Assembly: GCA_003491285.1 (NCBI GenBank)
Contig: CP022705.1
Location: 551,001-615,000 of the forward strand
Origin: Methanobacterium sp. BRmetb2
GTDB lineage: Archaea > Methanobacteriota > Methanobacteria > Methanobacteriales > Methanobacteriaceae
DNA: 64,000 nucleotides
Direction: 5' to 3'
This document shows positions 8,474 to 18,422 of this stretch, one piece after another (position 1 is the stretch's first letter; the number at the start of each line of letters is the position of its first letter). Below the pieces are notes generated by a model, which searched no databases, was not told the origin of the DNA, and saw only the letters and a list, made by a program, of their open reading frames with translations. A program made the translations under genes and the position numbers.

Positions 8474-9670
8474 ATGTTCTCAGATATTCCAGTAACCTAT
8501 TTTGGTTGTACCCATAGATCTATTGCCCCTAAAGAGACAATAAAAAGGGTAGAAAATAAGCTTAAGGCTGCAGGGATTACTAGAATTGCTGAAATTACCC
8601 ATCTTGACCGATTAGGAATACCAGTTTATTCAGCAATCCGTCCTTCTGCAGAAGAAGGTGCAGTAAGTATTTATGCTGGTAAAGGTGCTACCAAAAGTCA
8701 AGCCAAAGCATCAGCTATGATGGAAGCTTTTGAGAGATATTCTGCTGAAATTCAAAAAGAAGATTTATCAAAAAAATTTATTTCTGGAAATTTTAATGAC
8801 TTAGAAAACTCTATAAATCCCGAATCGTTGATATTACCCCAAATTTCTTTTGATGCTGAAAAAACTGAATTATTGTGGGTTAAATCCATTGATGCGGGAA
8901 ATGACCAGGAATTTTTAGTGCCGGCTAATGCAGTTTATCATCCATTCACGGCTCCTGATACTTTTAGTCTATTCAAGTCAAACACCAATGGACTTGCCTC
9001 TGGAAATGAATTGGAAGAAGCAATATTTCATGGGATACTTGAGGTTATTGAAAGAGATGCATGGAGTCTTTTTGAAGCAAAACGTGAATCAAAGCCTGAA
9101 ATAGATTGTACTGATTCTGAAAATACTATAATAAGAGAGCTGGTATCTAAATTCCAAGAAAAGGGAATATCTGTTAAATTGGTGGATTTAACTGCTGATA
9201 TTAAAGCAACCACTATTGCCGCGGTTGCTGATGATACTGTCCTGAAAGACCCTGCTCTTCTAACATTAGGAGTTGGAACCCACCTTGATCCTGAAATTGC
9301 CGCAATTAGGGCTTTAACTGAGGTTGCCCAGAGTAGAGCAACCCAGATACATGGAACCAGAGAAGACACTGTGAGGGCCGTTTTCATGAGGAAGGCTGGT
9401 TATGAGCGAATGAAAAGGATCAACAAGCATTGGTTTGGTGAATCTGAAAAAACCGTCTCATTGAATGGAATGAAAAACAGATCATCTCAATCATTTAAGA
9501 CTGATATTGAAAATTCTCTTAAAATTTTAGGCAGAGAAGGATTTAAAAAAGTTTTATTTGTAGATCTCAGCCGCAAAGAAATAGAAATACCGGTGGTAAG
9601 AGTAATTATACCAGAATTAGAAGTTTTTTCAGTAGACCCCGGTAGAAAAGGTGTAAGACTGTTAAATTAA
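8474..9670 (+). CDS. ycaO: YcaO-type thioamidation enzyme for McrA glycine
   Basis: 398 residues, a full YcaO domain. The family's ATP-binding signature is visible around residues 70-92 (K-G-A-T-K-S-Q-A-K-A-S-A-M-M-E-A-F-E-R) with its conserved glutamates. A second block near 180-195 has E-A-I-F-H-G-I-L-E-V-I-E-R-D-A, and the C-terminus has the P-G-R-K-G-V-R type end. YcaO enzymes phosphorylate a peptide amide with ATP; in methanogens YcaO with TfuA uses sulfide to convert a glycine of McrA, the alpha subunit of MCR, to thioglycine. The next gene encodes TfuA, which makes this assignment firm. A TAATCA-type spacer and weak SD precede the ATG. Confidence 0.93.
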   Translation: MFSDIPVTYFGCTHRSIAPKETIKRVENKLKAAGITRIAEITHLDRLGIPVYSAIRPSAEEGAVSIYAGKGATKSQAKASAMMEAFERYSAEIQKEDLSKKFISGNFNDLENSINPESLILPQISFDAEKTELLWVKSIDAGNDQEFLVPANAVYHPFTAPDTFSLFKSNTNGLASGNELEEAIFHGILEVIERDAWSLFEAKRESKPEIDCTDSENTIIRELVSKFQEKGISVKLVDLTADIKATTIAAVADDTVLKDPALLTLGVGTHLDPEIAAIRALTEVAQSRATQIHGTREDTVRAVFMRKAGYERMKRINKHWFGESEKTVSLNGMKNRSSQSFKTDIENSLKILGREGFKKVLFVDLSRKEIEIPVVRVIIPELEVFSVDPGRKGVRLLN

Positions 9671-9814
9671 CATTTAAAATCATCTTTTTACACAAATCTA
9701 AACACCCTTTTTGATAGGTAATCTATCTAACTTTTTTTAAAAAATTTTTTCCATTAACTAAGTTTTGGTCAAAAATAAGAAAAATTAAAATGTTGTTAAA
9801 ATTATCTCAATATA

Positions 9815-10459
9815 ATGACAAAAAAAATTGTTGTATTTACTGGCCCCTCTCTGCATCCTGCACAAGCTCTAAAAATATTAAAAGCAGAATATCATCCACC
9901 TGTTAAGCGTGGAGATATAACTACTGCTATACATAATGGGGCAGAGATAATAGGTATTATAGATGGAGTTTTCCATCAAGAACCTGCAGTTTCCCATAGA
10001 GAAATATTAGATGCTCTGAATAAAAATGTAATCATAGTGGGTGGTGCAAGTATGGGAGCACTTAGAGCCTCTGAACTGGATGAATTAGGAATGATTGGTG
10101 TTGGATACGTTTATAATCAGTATAAATCCGGTTCAATCGAGTCAGACGATGATGTGGCTGTGGTTTTTAATCCAGAAAATATGCAGCAGCTATCAGAAGC
10201 TTTTATTAGTATGAAGTATAATTTGGAAAAAACATTAAAACAAGGAATAATAACTAAAAATGAATTTAATGAAATAATAAGCCGATTAAAATCTACTTAT
10301 TATCCTAAAAGAAATTACAACATTATTTTTAATGTATTAAATGAAAATCGTTCAAAGAATTTAAAAAAATTTTTAGATGAGAATAAAGTTGATGTAAAAA
10401 CTAAAGACGCTATAGCAGTTTTAAAATATATTAAAAGATTGATAAATTTTGTAGATTGA
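9815..10459 (+). CDS. tfuA: TfuA-related McrA-glycine thioamidation protein
   Basis: 214 residues. Features of the TfuA family are the N-terminal F-T-G-P-S-L-H-P, the P-P-V-K-R-G-D motif near residue 30, and G-G-A-S-M-G-A-L-R-A-S-E-L near residues 75-87. TfuA acts with YcaO in making thioglycine in McrA, probably by delivering or activating sulfide. It follows ycaO by 144 nt, a gap with T-rich tracts, so it may have its own promoter. The SD before its ATG is weak. The C-terminal ~80 residues are helical and lysine-rich and less conserved. Confidence 0.92.
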   Translation: MTKKIVVFTGPSLHPAQALKILKAEYHPPVKRGDITTAIHNGAEIIGIIDGVFHQEPAVSHREILDALNKNVIIVGGASMGALRASELDELGMIGVGYVYNQYKSGSIESDDDVAVVFNPENMQQLSEAFISMKYNLEKTLKQGIITKNEFNEIISRLKSTYYPKRNYNIIFNVLNENRSKNLKKFLDENKVDVKTKDAIAVLKYIKRLINFVD

Positions 10460-10544
10460 ATAAAAATCATTTTTATTAATTTACTTACCCGAGATTATTT
10501 ACCAAAAATCATTTTTTTTACAAGTGGAAGTGGTGTAGTTTTTA

Positions 10545-11597
10545 ATGAAGCTCAATGAAAAAATTGAAAGAATCAGGAATTCTTTAAGAAACAAAAAGGT
10601 TTTAATAGGTTTTTCCGGAGGTTCAGATAGTACTTTAATTGCAAAAATAGCTTCAAAAGTTTCCAAAGAAGCAATCGCTGTGACCATTGACAATGGTGTC
10701 CTACCATCTGAATGTGTAACCAAAGCCCGAGAGATCGCTCGAAAAGTTGGAATAAAACATGAAGTTATAGTGGAAAACTTCTTACAAGACAAATCTTTCC
10801 AATCAAATCCTCCTAACCGATGTTATATCTGTAAAAACAAAATGTACGCTAAGTTAAAAGAAGAAGCACTAAAATTAGGTGTGGAGGAAATTGTTGATGG
10901 AACAAATATCAGCGATTTACTAGAGGACCGGCCCGGCATCATGGTGACCTTTGATAATAAAGTATTAAGTCCTCTTTTATTGGCTGGTATGACTAGTGAA
11001 GATGTTATGGAAGCTTTGAAGTTAATGAATCTCGATTTTTCAAAATCAACTACTTGTCTTGCCACTCGAATTCCAAAAGGGCAGGAAATCACTACAAAAA
11101 AAATAAGCAGAATAAATTATGCGGAATCCCTTATTAGAAATATTTCCCAAATGGAAACAGTCCGGGTGAGAGATGATGAAGATACAACAACTATTGAGGT
11201 AGATGATCTTCAAAAAATATTAGATATCCAAAAAATCAATCATATTAAATCTGAATTAAATTCTGTTGGTTTTAAAAGAATAAAATTAGATATTAACGGT
11301 TATGATACTTATAAAAAAGATATTGTAGTTTATAAACCGTGCAAAGACGAGAAGAATAAGATTATGTTTGAAACTGAGCTTCCCTACATGATAGATATTG
11401 AAAAAACTTGCAAGTCCCTTTCCCTGCTCGGGGAACCTAAATGTTCCGTGGATATGGGTATAATCATGATAGAACTGGAAAATAAGAATATCACTATTTT
11501 TAAAAAGGGTAAAGTAGTTGCAAGACGAGTTGTGGATAAAGAAGATGCTGAGAATGTGTTGATTAATATTCTACCTCATATAAGAAGGATTGTTTAG
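10545..11597 (+). CDS. larE: LarE-like ATP-dependent sulfur transferase (PP-loop), three-cysteine type
   Basis: 350 residues. The N-terminus holds the PP-loop S-G-G-S-D-S (residues 24-29) of ATP pyrophosphatases. Three cysteines stand at family positions: C93 and C96 in R-C-Y-I-C-K and C171 in T-C-L-A-T-R. In LarE, which turns a pyridinium precursor into the thio form of the nickel-pincer cofactor, the last Cys is the sulfur site; homologues with all three are known to bind a 4Fe-4S cluster. The roughly 90-residue C-terminal part (about 260-350) is longer than a minimal LarE and I do not recognise it. larB, larC and larA are not in the window. The gene follows tfuA by 85 nt on the same strand. 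Confidence 0.85.
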   Translation: MKLNEKIERIRNSLRNKKVLIGFSGGSDSTLIAKIASKVSKEAIAVTIDNGVLPSECVTKAREIARKVGIKHEVIVENFLQDKSFQSNPPNRCYICKNKMYAKLKEEALKLGVEEIVDGTNISDLLEDRPGIMVTFDNKVLSPLLLAGMTSEDVMEALKLMNLDFSKSTTCLATRIPKGQEITTKKISRINYAESLIRNISQMETVRVRDDEDTTTIEVDDLQKILDIQKINHIKSELNSVGFKRIKLDINGYDTYKKDIVVYKPCKDEKNKIMFETELPYMIDIEKTCKSLSLLGEPKCSVDMGIIMIELENKNITIFKKGKVVARRVVDKEDAENVLINILPHIRRIV

Positions 11598-11717
11598 TGT
11601 GACTAAAATTTGAACATGGATAAATTGAATATTGCTTAAAAACAGCACATACTTAGCTAGATTAATTTTTTGAGAAAATAATGGTACAATACTATTTAAC
11701 TTGAATATTTAACAGTC

Positions 11718-12140
11718 CTATAGTTTTATACACACATTTTCATTGATTTTTCTGCGAAAACTGGTAATTTTTTTGAATATTCCTCTGTTATCTAATCCTT
11801 CAAGATACAATATATCTCCAATAATTCCGAACTCTTCTTCATCAACTGAAATTTCATTAATCTGGATTTCTATCTGAGATGCATCTTCAAGTGAATCATT
11901 AGTCTGAATGTTATAATCTAATATCATTTCCTGATGAGGATAAACCTCGGATATTGTGTCTTTCAAGTTGCTTTCCAGAACATTTAAAAGAGTTTCTATA
12001 GCAGGTAAACCTTCCCACCAACAGTGACCCATTAAAAGTTTAAGTTCTATAGTTTTTATTGATACTTCACCTGCATTTTTTGCAGCTACACGTATCCAAT
12101 CTGTTCCTGCTGTTATTTTGAGAGTTAATTTATTAGTCAT
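11718..12140 (-). CDS. Conserved methanogen protein of unknown function, partner of CBS protein
   Basis: 140 residues, soluble, acidic, with a C-W-W motif near residues 40-42 and an alternating beta-strand pattern. I do not recognise the family with certainty. The gene starts 1 nt after the CBS-domain gene ends, so the two are almost surely translated from one message. That tight coupling suggests a role in the same sensing function, but nothing in the sequence gives a reaction. No cysteine or histidine cluster or signal peptide is present. Confidence 0.7.
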   Translation of the reverse strand: MTNKLTLKITAGTDWIRVAAKNAGEVSIKTIELKLLMGHCWWEGLPAIETLLNVLESNLKDTISEVYPHQEMILDYNIQTNDSLEDASQIEIQINEISVDEEEFGIIGDILYLEGLDNRGIFKKITSFRRKINENVCIKL

Positions 12141-12141
12141 C

Positions 12142-12978
12142 TTAATCAGTAAGTGCTTTTATAAGATCGTGTGCTCTGACCAGTCCTACTAATTCCCCTT
12201 CAACATCAATCACTGGTATTTGCTCGATATTTCTCTGTTTCATTTTGCTTGCGCATTCTGTAACTGTTGTTCTGGTGGTGGCAGTTAAAAGATCATTGGT
12301 GGTAACATCTTTAACCTCTTTGTCTGAAAAGCGTAAATGGTTTTTTATTACATAAAGAACATTTTTACTGTCCCATGACCATTTATCCCCTTCCGTACCA
12401 ACTGAAGTATTATGAACAGTTCTCTCAGAAACAACTTCACTCTCATTTATAAAATCAGTTTCAGTAAGAATCCCAGACAATTTACCATCTTTATTCAATG
12501 CCAGTAAAACCTTTAGATTGAAGTACCTCATTATTTCAAAAGCCACATTTAAAGGAGTTCTCTCCCAAGTAGTGGGAATCATCTTTATCATGTAATTCTT
12601 TACTGGATCCTTGATTTCTATTTTAGAAATAGCTTGTTCAATTAGATCATATGCAGTTACAATACCTATTAATTCATTTTTATCAACAACAGGCACTCTT
12701 CTTATATTGTTATCTAACATTTTTTTGGCTACTTCTTTAACATTTTCATCTGGACTTGTCGTTACAGGGTTTCTTGACATTATTAGAGCTATTTGTTCTT
12801 CGTCAGGATTGTTTATCAGATCTGTACGTGTAACTATACCAACCAGTTCTTTAGTTCCTTCTTTTACTACGGGTGCACCTGAAACATTTTTTTTTCTCAT
12901 CAAACGCAGCGCCGTGGAACGGTTACCTGGAACTTTGATATAGTGTATATCCTTTGACATTATCTCTTTTACGAGCAT
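12142..12978 (-). CDS. Four-CBS-domain protein
   Basis: 278 residues made of two Bateman modules. CBS repeats fall at about 5-58, 65-118, 125-180 and 218-276, each with the G-I/L-V-T/R-x-x-D-L-I ending. CBS pairs bind adenine nucleotides or SAM and sense cell energy or metabolite state. No enzyme or channel domain is attached, so it is a stand-alone sensor or a partner subunit. SD GGTG stands 5 nt before the ATG. It heads a two-gene unit with the 140-residue protein, and the universal stress protein gene, also ATP-sensing, lies just upstream on the same strand. Confidence 0.88.
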   Translation of the reverse strand: MLVKEIMSKDIHYIKVPGNRSTALRLMRKKNVSGAPVVKEGTKELVGIVTRTDLINNPDEEQIALIMSRNPVTTSPDENVKEVAKKMLDNNIRRVPVVDKNELIGIVTAYDLIEQAISKIEIKDPVKNYMIKMIPTTWERTPLNVAFEIMRYFNLKVLLALNKDGKLSGILTETDFINESEVVSERTVHNTSVGTEGDKWSWDSKNVLYVIKNHLRFSDKEVKDVTTNDLLTATTRTTVTECASKMKQRNIEQIPVIDVEGELVGLVRAHDLIKALTD

Positions 12979-13072
12979 TGTTACACCAACTAATCTATTA
13001 AGTCATCTAATAGTTTTATTTAATAAAAAAATTTAGTAAATAAATTTTATCTGTTTAATACGCTTAGAACAA

Positions 13073-13522
13073 TTAATGAACTACCATTACAGGACAGGGT
13101 GATGATCTTACCACCTTTTCAGCCACACTTCCCAATAAAAATCTATCTAAACCATGCTTTCCAGAGGTTCCCATTATAACCAGATCAACATCCTCTTCCT
13201 TGATCATGTTGATTATCTCATCAGCTGGGGCTCCTTCCTTGGTTTTTAAGGTAATTTTAACCTCTTTATTGAATTCTTTATGAGATTCTTCTTCCGATAG
13301 TATATCAGAAATTTTCTCAAGAGATCGTTTCCCCTCTTCTTTCAACATCTCTTTTATTTTTACTATCAGATCTTCTGCAGGCAGTCCTGCGAGTGAAGAT
13401 GTTTCAAGTACTGTTAAAACTATGACTTCTGCACCACTCTTACTTGCAATCCATATAGCATGTTCTGCAGCTTTGTCCGCGTATTTTGAACCGTCAGTGG
13501 GCAATAATATTTTTTTGTACAT
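13073..13522 (-). CDS. Universal stress protein (UspA family)
   Basis: 149 residues, single Usp domain. It begins I-L-L-P-T-D-G-S and ends with the ATP-binding signature G-T-S-G-K-H-G-L (about 117-124), G-S-V-A-E-K-V (about 131-137) and P-C-P-V-M-V-V, matching the G-x2-G-x9-G-S/T pattern of ATP-binding Usp proteins such as MJ0577. Cytoplasmic, probably dimeric. An excellent AGAGGTGA SD precedes the ATG. Confidence 0.92.
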   Translation of the reverse strand: MYKKILLPTDGSKYADKAAEHAIWIASKSGAEVIVLTVLETSSLAGLPAEDLIVKIKEMLKEEGKRSLEKISDILSEEESHKEFNKEVKITLKTKEGAPADEIINMIKEEDVDLVIMGTSGKHGLDRFLLGSVAEKVVRSSPCPVMVVH

Positions 13523-13786
13523 GAGTTCACCTCTTGGTAATATGTCCTAATACATTATTAATTTTAACTCCATATCGGGAAATAAAGTTTATTTTAATAT
13601 TTATGATTATGATAATATGGATTATACAATTATTTATATTGTACTGCTTTGATGAAATGAAGTTTTAAGATATTGTCTGGAACCAAAATTATTAATATTG
13701 TATACAATATCCAATGTGTCATAATTATTATTTTTACATTTTAGAAAGAGTAGTTAATAATAGATAAATTATCAATTTATTCCATG

Positions 13787-14938
13787 TTAATTGAGTATAT
13801 TGCCTCCACTTATCACAAATTTAATATTCTCTTTTCCAGTCCTATTTATAAGGGATAATATGGGATTGTGAGATATCTGTTTTACTATAATTAAATCTGC
13901 TAGCATCCCTTCTTTTATGCACCCTATATCCATATTCAATGCTTTCCCTGCATTAACTGTTGCCATCTTAAAAATTTCTTCTGGAGGGAAATATTCTTTA
14001 TAATATCCCCTTGTCACTTTTAAAGAATATTCCATTTCCCGTAACATGTTCGGCGAGTTAAACATTACATTATCTGTGCCTAAAAGTGTATTTATACCAT
14101 GATCATGTATTTCTTTTATAGGAGGAATACCTACATTCAAAACCCCATTAGAACGTGGACAACATACAATTGAGGCATCAGAATCTGCTAACAAATTTAA
14201 ATCATCGTTCAATGGTGCTGTTAAATGAACTAACATGTTGAAACCATGTTTAAGCACCCTTGCAACTTCTGTAGAACCATTTTCATTTAAAGAACTTCTT
14301 TGAAGTTCTTCATATTCTGCTACATGTATTGCTGAAATTTTTCCTTGTTTTCTGCATTCTTCAGTGATAATTGAAGCCACATCATCACTAATTTCACCAA
14401 GACCACTGGGTGCTATCCCATCACAAGATTTAAGCAGTTTTTTAACAATTTTTCTTATAAATTCTCCACTAGTTTGATTTCCAATAAAAGAATCATGGCG
14501 ACCTAAAACTATCTTTCGTATTGATAAATTCTCTGCCGCATCTTCTATTAATTTTATGCCCTCAACTCCACCTTCTCTGAAATCTACAAAAGTTGTAGTC
14601 CCCGTAGATATCATTTCCATTATTGATTCCCTGATTGATTTAATAATATCTTCTGGCGGAGTTTCAGCAAGCATCTTATGTTTTAAACCATTAGGAGGTT
14701 TAACAATTTGGGTTATGTCTTTTCCATCCCCTAAATCCTTAGCAACTGAATCACCTAAATGTATATGAGAATTAACTAAAGCAGGAGCTATAATAAAACC
14801 ATTAGCATCGATTTTTTTACCTTTATGAATTTTACTAGTAGTAATTTCTGTAATCTGTTCATCTTCAATTAAAATACTAGCTTTTAATGGCTGCATCTTT
14901 TTACCATAAAGAAGCAGACCATTTTCAATTACAAACAT
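13787..14938 (-). CDS. Amidohydrolase superfamily protein (nucleobase/nucleoside deaminase-like)
   Basis: 383 residues, TIM-barrel amidohydrolase with the usual flanking beta domain. Metal ligands are visible: N-S-H-I-H (H58, H60) after strand 1, H in A-I-H-V-A-E near residue 200, H in L-V-H-L-T-A near 239, and D in L-G-T-D-N near 291. This layout matches the cytosine/chlorohydrolase/5'-deoxyadenosine deaminase subgroup, although the protein is shorter than DadD-type enzymes. The closing A-D-L-I-I-V is typical of the family. The substrate is not readable. The gene stands alone; GGGAG lies about 15 nt before the start, a little far. Confidence 0.8.
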   Translation of the reverse strand: MFVIENGLLLYGKKMQPLKASILIEDEQITEITTSKIHKGKKIDANGFIIAPALVNSHIHLGDSVAKDLGDGKDITQIVKPPNGLKHKMLAETPPEDIIKSIRESIMEMISTGTTTFVDFREGGVEGIKLIEDAAENLSIRKIVLGRHDSFIGNQTSGEFIRKIVKKLLKSCDGIAPSGLGEISDDVASIITEECRKQGKISAIHVAEYEELQRSSLNENGSTEVARVLKHGFNMLVHLTAPLNDDLNLLADSDASIVCCPRSNGVLNVGIPPIKEIHDHGINTLLGTDNVMFNSPNMLREMEYSLKVTRGYYKEYFPPEEIFKMATVNAGKALNMDIGCIKEGMLADLIIVKQISHNPILSLINRTGKENIKFVISGGNILN

Positions 14939-15163
14939 GTGATGAATTATGTTCTCCCTTGTTATATATTTTCAAGATTTTATATCCAAAAAATTATTTA
15001 CTGAAAATTTTAACTGGGTAAATTCAAAAAAGATGCGATACGGCCAAAAAATTGAAAAAAATGAAGAAAATTAATCTGAAAATTAAGAAATGAATGTTTC
15101 CAGTACTATATTATTTCTAAATTTAACGAAGTAATATTATCTTAAATGATTTGATTTAAAAAA

Positions 15164-18100
15164 TTATTGATTGTGATAATCATTTAATGATTTAACATTA
15201 ATTTCTCCTTCTTTAACATTTTCTATAGCATTTAAAGCAGCCCTAGCACCAGCCAATGTGGTGACATATGGTATCCCCAGTTCAACAGCCATTCTTCTAA
15301 TAAAGTATCCATCATCTGCTGATTGCTTTCCAGAAGGAGTGTTAATAATGAGGGCTATTTCACCATTTAGTATTGCATCCCTAATATTGGGTGATCCTTG
15401 ACTAATTTTTCGGATTCTATCAATTTTAACATGACCTTTAACAGCATCTGCTGTCCCCCGGGTGGCTAATAATTCAAATCCAAGTTCTTCAGCTTTTTTA
15501 GTTATATCCTGGATTTTGTCTTTATCCGCATCCCTGACACTTATAAATATTTTACCTTTAGTTGGTAACTCCATGTTGGCTGAAAGCTGTGATTTATAGT
15601 AAGATACGCCAAAATTTTCATCAATCCCCATACTTTCTCCAGTAGATCTCATTTCAGGCCCTAATACTGAATCTGCTTCAGGAAGTTTGATAAAAGGGAA
15701 AACAGATTCTTTAACTGCAACGTGATCTATTTTTATATCCTCAGTCAATCCTAAATCAACTAATTTATATCCGATCATTAATTTTGCAGCTATCTTGGCC
15801 AATGGTATACCCACTGCTTTACTAACAAAAGGTACGGTTCTACTAGCTCTTGGATTTGCCTCCAAAATGTATACCTTATTTTCATCATCCAGCTTAACAG
15901 CATATTGAATATTCATTAAACCGATAACATCAAGTTCTAATGCTAATTTTTTAGTATAATCCTTAATAACATCAAGTACATTATTAGAAATACTTTGAGG
16001 TGGTATAACACAAGCAGAATCACCAGAATGTACTCCTGCTTCCTCAATATGTTCCATTATTCCACCAATGAAAACTGTTTCTCCATCAGACAATGCATCT
16101 ACATCCACCTCTATAGCATCTTCCAAAAATTTATCTACTAAAATGGGGTGTTCGGGAGATATTTTAACTGCTTCCTTCATATATTCCTTGAGTTCCAGAT
16201 CATCGTAAACTATCTCCATAGCCCTACCACCCAATACATAGGATGGTCTTACCAGTACCGGGAATCCAATACGTTCTGCAACTAATCTGGCTTCTTCAAA
16301 AGAGTTTGCAATTCCATAATCTGCCTGAGGAATATCTAAATGTTCCAGAACCTTGGTAAATCTTTCTCGGTCTTCAACCCTATCTATGCTCTCATGGGGA
16401 GTTCCTAATATACTTACACCTTCCCTGGCCAGTGGAACTGCTAAATTGATAGAAGTTTGACCACCAAACTGAACAACAACACCTTCCGGTTTTTCTTTGT
16501 CCACTATAGCCATAACATCCTCCAAGGTTAGTGGTTCAAAATATAATTTATTAGATATGTCATAATCTGTAGAAACAGTTTCAGGATTATTATTTATAAT
16601 AATAGTTTCTACCCCTTCATCTTTAAGTGCCAAAGCAGCGTGAACACAACAATAATCAAATTCTATACCCTGACCAATTCTTATAGGCCCAGCACCAATA
16701 ATTATTACCTTTTTATTATCAGATACAGTAATTTCATCTTCTAATTCATAAGTACTATAGTAATAAGGCGTTTTAGCTTCAAATTCAGCAGCGCAAGTAT
16801 CTACCATTTTATAGGTTGGTATTATTCCTTTTTCCTTCCTGTAGGAAGTTATATCTGCCACATCCACTCCAGTTAACTCTGATATTTTTTTATCAGAAAA
16901 CCCCATCTTTTTAGCTTTTCTTAGATTATTTTCATCAAAAATATCGCCCTTAAGATTTTTTTCAAAATTGATGATGTTCAGTAATTTATAGAGGAAAAAT
17001 TTGTCTATTTGAGTCATCTGATGAATTTTGTCAACTGAAACTCCTGATTTTAGAGCAGTATATATATGGAATATCCGTTCATCTGTAGCTTTTTTAATGA
17101 GATCTTCGTCATATTTAACCTCGTCAAATCCAAATCTTCCAATATCAAGAGATCTTATTGCTTTATGGAGAGCTTCTTCAATTGTCCTGCCAATGGACAT
17201 TACCTCTCCAGTGGATTTCATTTGAACTCCTATTTCTTTACTTATACCTTTGAACTTGTCAAATGGCCATCGGGGAATTTTAGCAACAACATAATCCAGA
17301 GTAGGTTCAAAAGAAGCTGGTGTTTCTTTAGTAATATCGTTTTGAATTTCATCTAAAGTCATACCAATAGCAATTTTTGCAGATATTTTGGCAATAGGAT
17401 AACCAGTTGCCTTTGATGCTAAGGCACTACTTCTACTAACACGAGGATTCACTTCTATTACCTTATATTCACCAGTATCAGGATTAACTGCAAATTGAAT
17501 GTTACATCCGCCCTGAATTTTAAGCGCCCTTATAATCTTTATTGAAGCATCTCTCAATCTGTGATTATCTATATCGCTTAGGGTTTGAGCAGGGGCAACC
17601 ACTATACTTTCACCAGTATGTATACCCATTGGATCCAGATTTTCCATGTTACAAACAATTATACATGTATCATTTTTATCCCGCATAACCTCATATTCAA
17701 ATTCTTTCCATCCAATAACTGATTCATCAATGAGAACTTGATTAATAAAGCTCATATCCAATCCACGGGTTGCCACTTCTATCAACTCTTCTTCGTTATG
17801 GGCAACACCACCACCAGTACCTCCTAAAGTAAAAGCAGGACGTACGATAATAGGATATCCAATCTCATCAACAGCTGCTAATGCTTTATCTAAAGAATCA
17901 ACTGCTCTACATTTAGGGATGGGTTCATTTAATTCCATCATAAAGTTACCGAAAAGATCCCGGTCCTCAACATTCCTAATAGTTTCAACTGATGAACCAA
18001 TAACTTTAATTCCTTCTAATGCTCCTATTTCAGCCAATCCCGTTGCCACGTTTAAACCGGTTTGTCCACCCATAGTAGGCAAAACAGCATCCGGTTTCTC

Positions 18101-18337
18101 CTTTTCAATTATTTTAGCCACAATTTCTGGTGTAAGAGGTTCAACATATACACGGTCTGCTGTATCCATGTCAGTTTGAATAGTTGCAGGATTACTATTA
18201 ACAAGTACTGTTTCTATTCCTTCTTCCATTAAAGATTTACAGGCTTGTGACCCTGAATAATCGAATTCAGCGGCCTGACCTATTTGAATAGGGCCGGATC
18301 CTATAATTAGCACCTTTTTTATATTATGATCTTGCAT
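15164..18337 (-). CDS. carB: Carbamoyl-phosphate synthase large subunit
   Basis: 1057 residues, the normal single-chain length with two homologous ATP-grasp halves (about 1-400 and 550-935), an oligomerisation domain between them and an MGS-like allosteric domain at the C-terminus (about 935-1050). The N-terminal I-G-S-G-P-I-Q-I-G-Q-A-A-E-F-D-Y motif and its second-half copy I-G-A-G-P-I-R-I-G-Q-G-I-E-F-D-Y are clear. With CarA it makes carbamoyl phosphate from glutamine, bicarbonate and ATP for pyrimidines and arginine. It is the second gene of carAB, 85 nt after carA, with SD GGGGATG. Confidence 0.98.
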   Translation of the reverse strand: MQDHNIKKVLIIGSGPIQIGQAAEFDYSGSQACKSLMEEGIETVLVNSNPATIQTDMDTADRVYVEPLTPEIVAKIIEKEKPDAVLPTMGGQTGLNVATGLAEIGALEGIKVIGSSVETIRNVEDRDLFGNFMMELNEPIPKCRAVDSLDKALAAVDEIGYPIIVRPAFTLGGTGGGVAHNEEELIEVATRGLDMSFINQVLIDESVIGWKEFEYEVMRDKNDTCIIVCNMENLDPMGIHTGESIVVAPAQTLSDIDNHRLRDASIKIIRALKIQGGCNIQFAVNPDTGEYKVIEVNPRVSRSSALASKATGYPIAKISAKIAIGMTLDEIQNDITKETPASFEPTLDYVVAKIPRWPFDKFKGISKEIGVQMKSTGEVMSIGRTIEEALHKAIRSLDIGRFGFDEVKYDEDLIKKATDERIFHIYTALKSGVSVDKIHQMTQIDKFFLYKLLNIINFEKNLKGDIFDENNLRKAKKMGFSDKKISELTGVDVADITSYRKEKGIIPTYKMVDTCAAEFEAKTPYYYSTYELEDEITVSDNKKVIIIGAGPIRIGQGIEFDYCCVHAALALKDEGVETIIINNNPETVSTDYDISNKLYFEPLTLEDVMAIVDKEKPEGVVVQFGGQTSINLAVPLAREGVSILGTPHESIDRVEDRERFTKVLEHLDIPQADYGIANSFEEARLVAERIGFPVLVRPSYVLGGRAMEIVYDDLELKEYMKEAVKISPEHPILVDKFLEDAIEVDVDALSDGETVFIGGIMEHIEEAGVHSGDSACVIPPQSISNNVLDVIKDYTKKLALELDVIGLMNIQYAVKLDDENKVYILEANPRASRTVPFVSKAVGIPLAKIAAKLMIGYKLVDLGLTEDIKIDHVAVKESVFPFIKLPEADSVLGPEMRSTGESMGIDENFGVSYYKSQLSANMELPTKGKIFISVRDADKDKIQDITKKAEELGFELLATRGTADAVKGHVKIDRIRKISQGSPNIRDAILNGEIALIINTPSGKQSADDGYFIRRMAVELGIPYVTTLAGARAALNAIENVKEGEINVKSLNDYHNQ

Positions 18338-18422
18338 TTACATCCCCGTATTTATTATTTTTATTATTACGCTATTTACTCCATTAATGTACATTTAAGT
18401 AATTTTTCGAATTAAAGTAATT

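Noticed and set aside
17028..17356. Plus-strand frames inside carB
   Set aside because: Antisense shadows of a strongly conserved gene; no SD and no recognisable domain.
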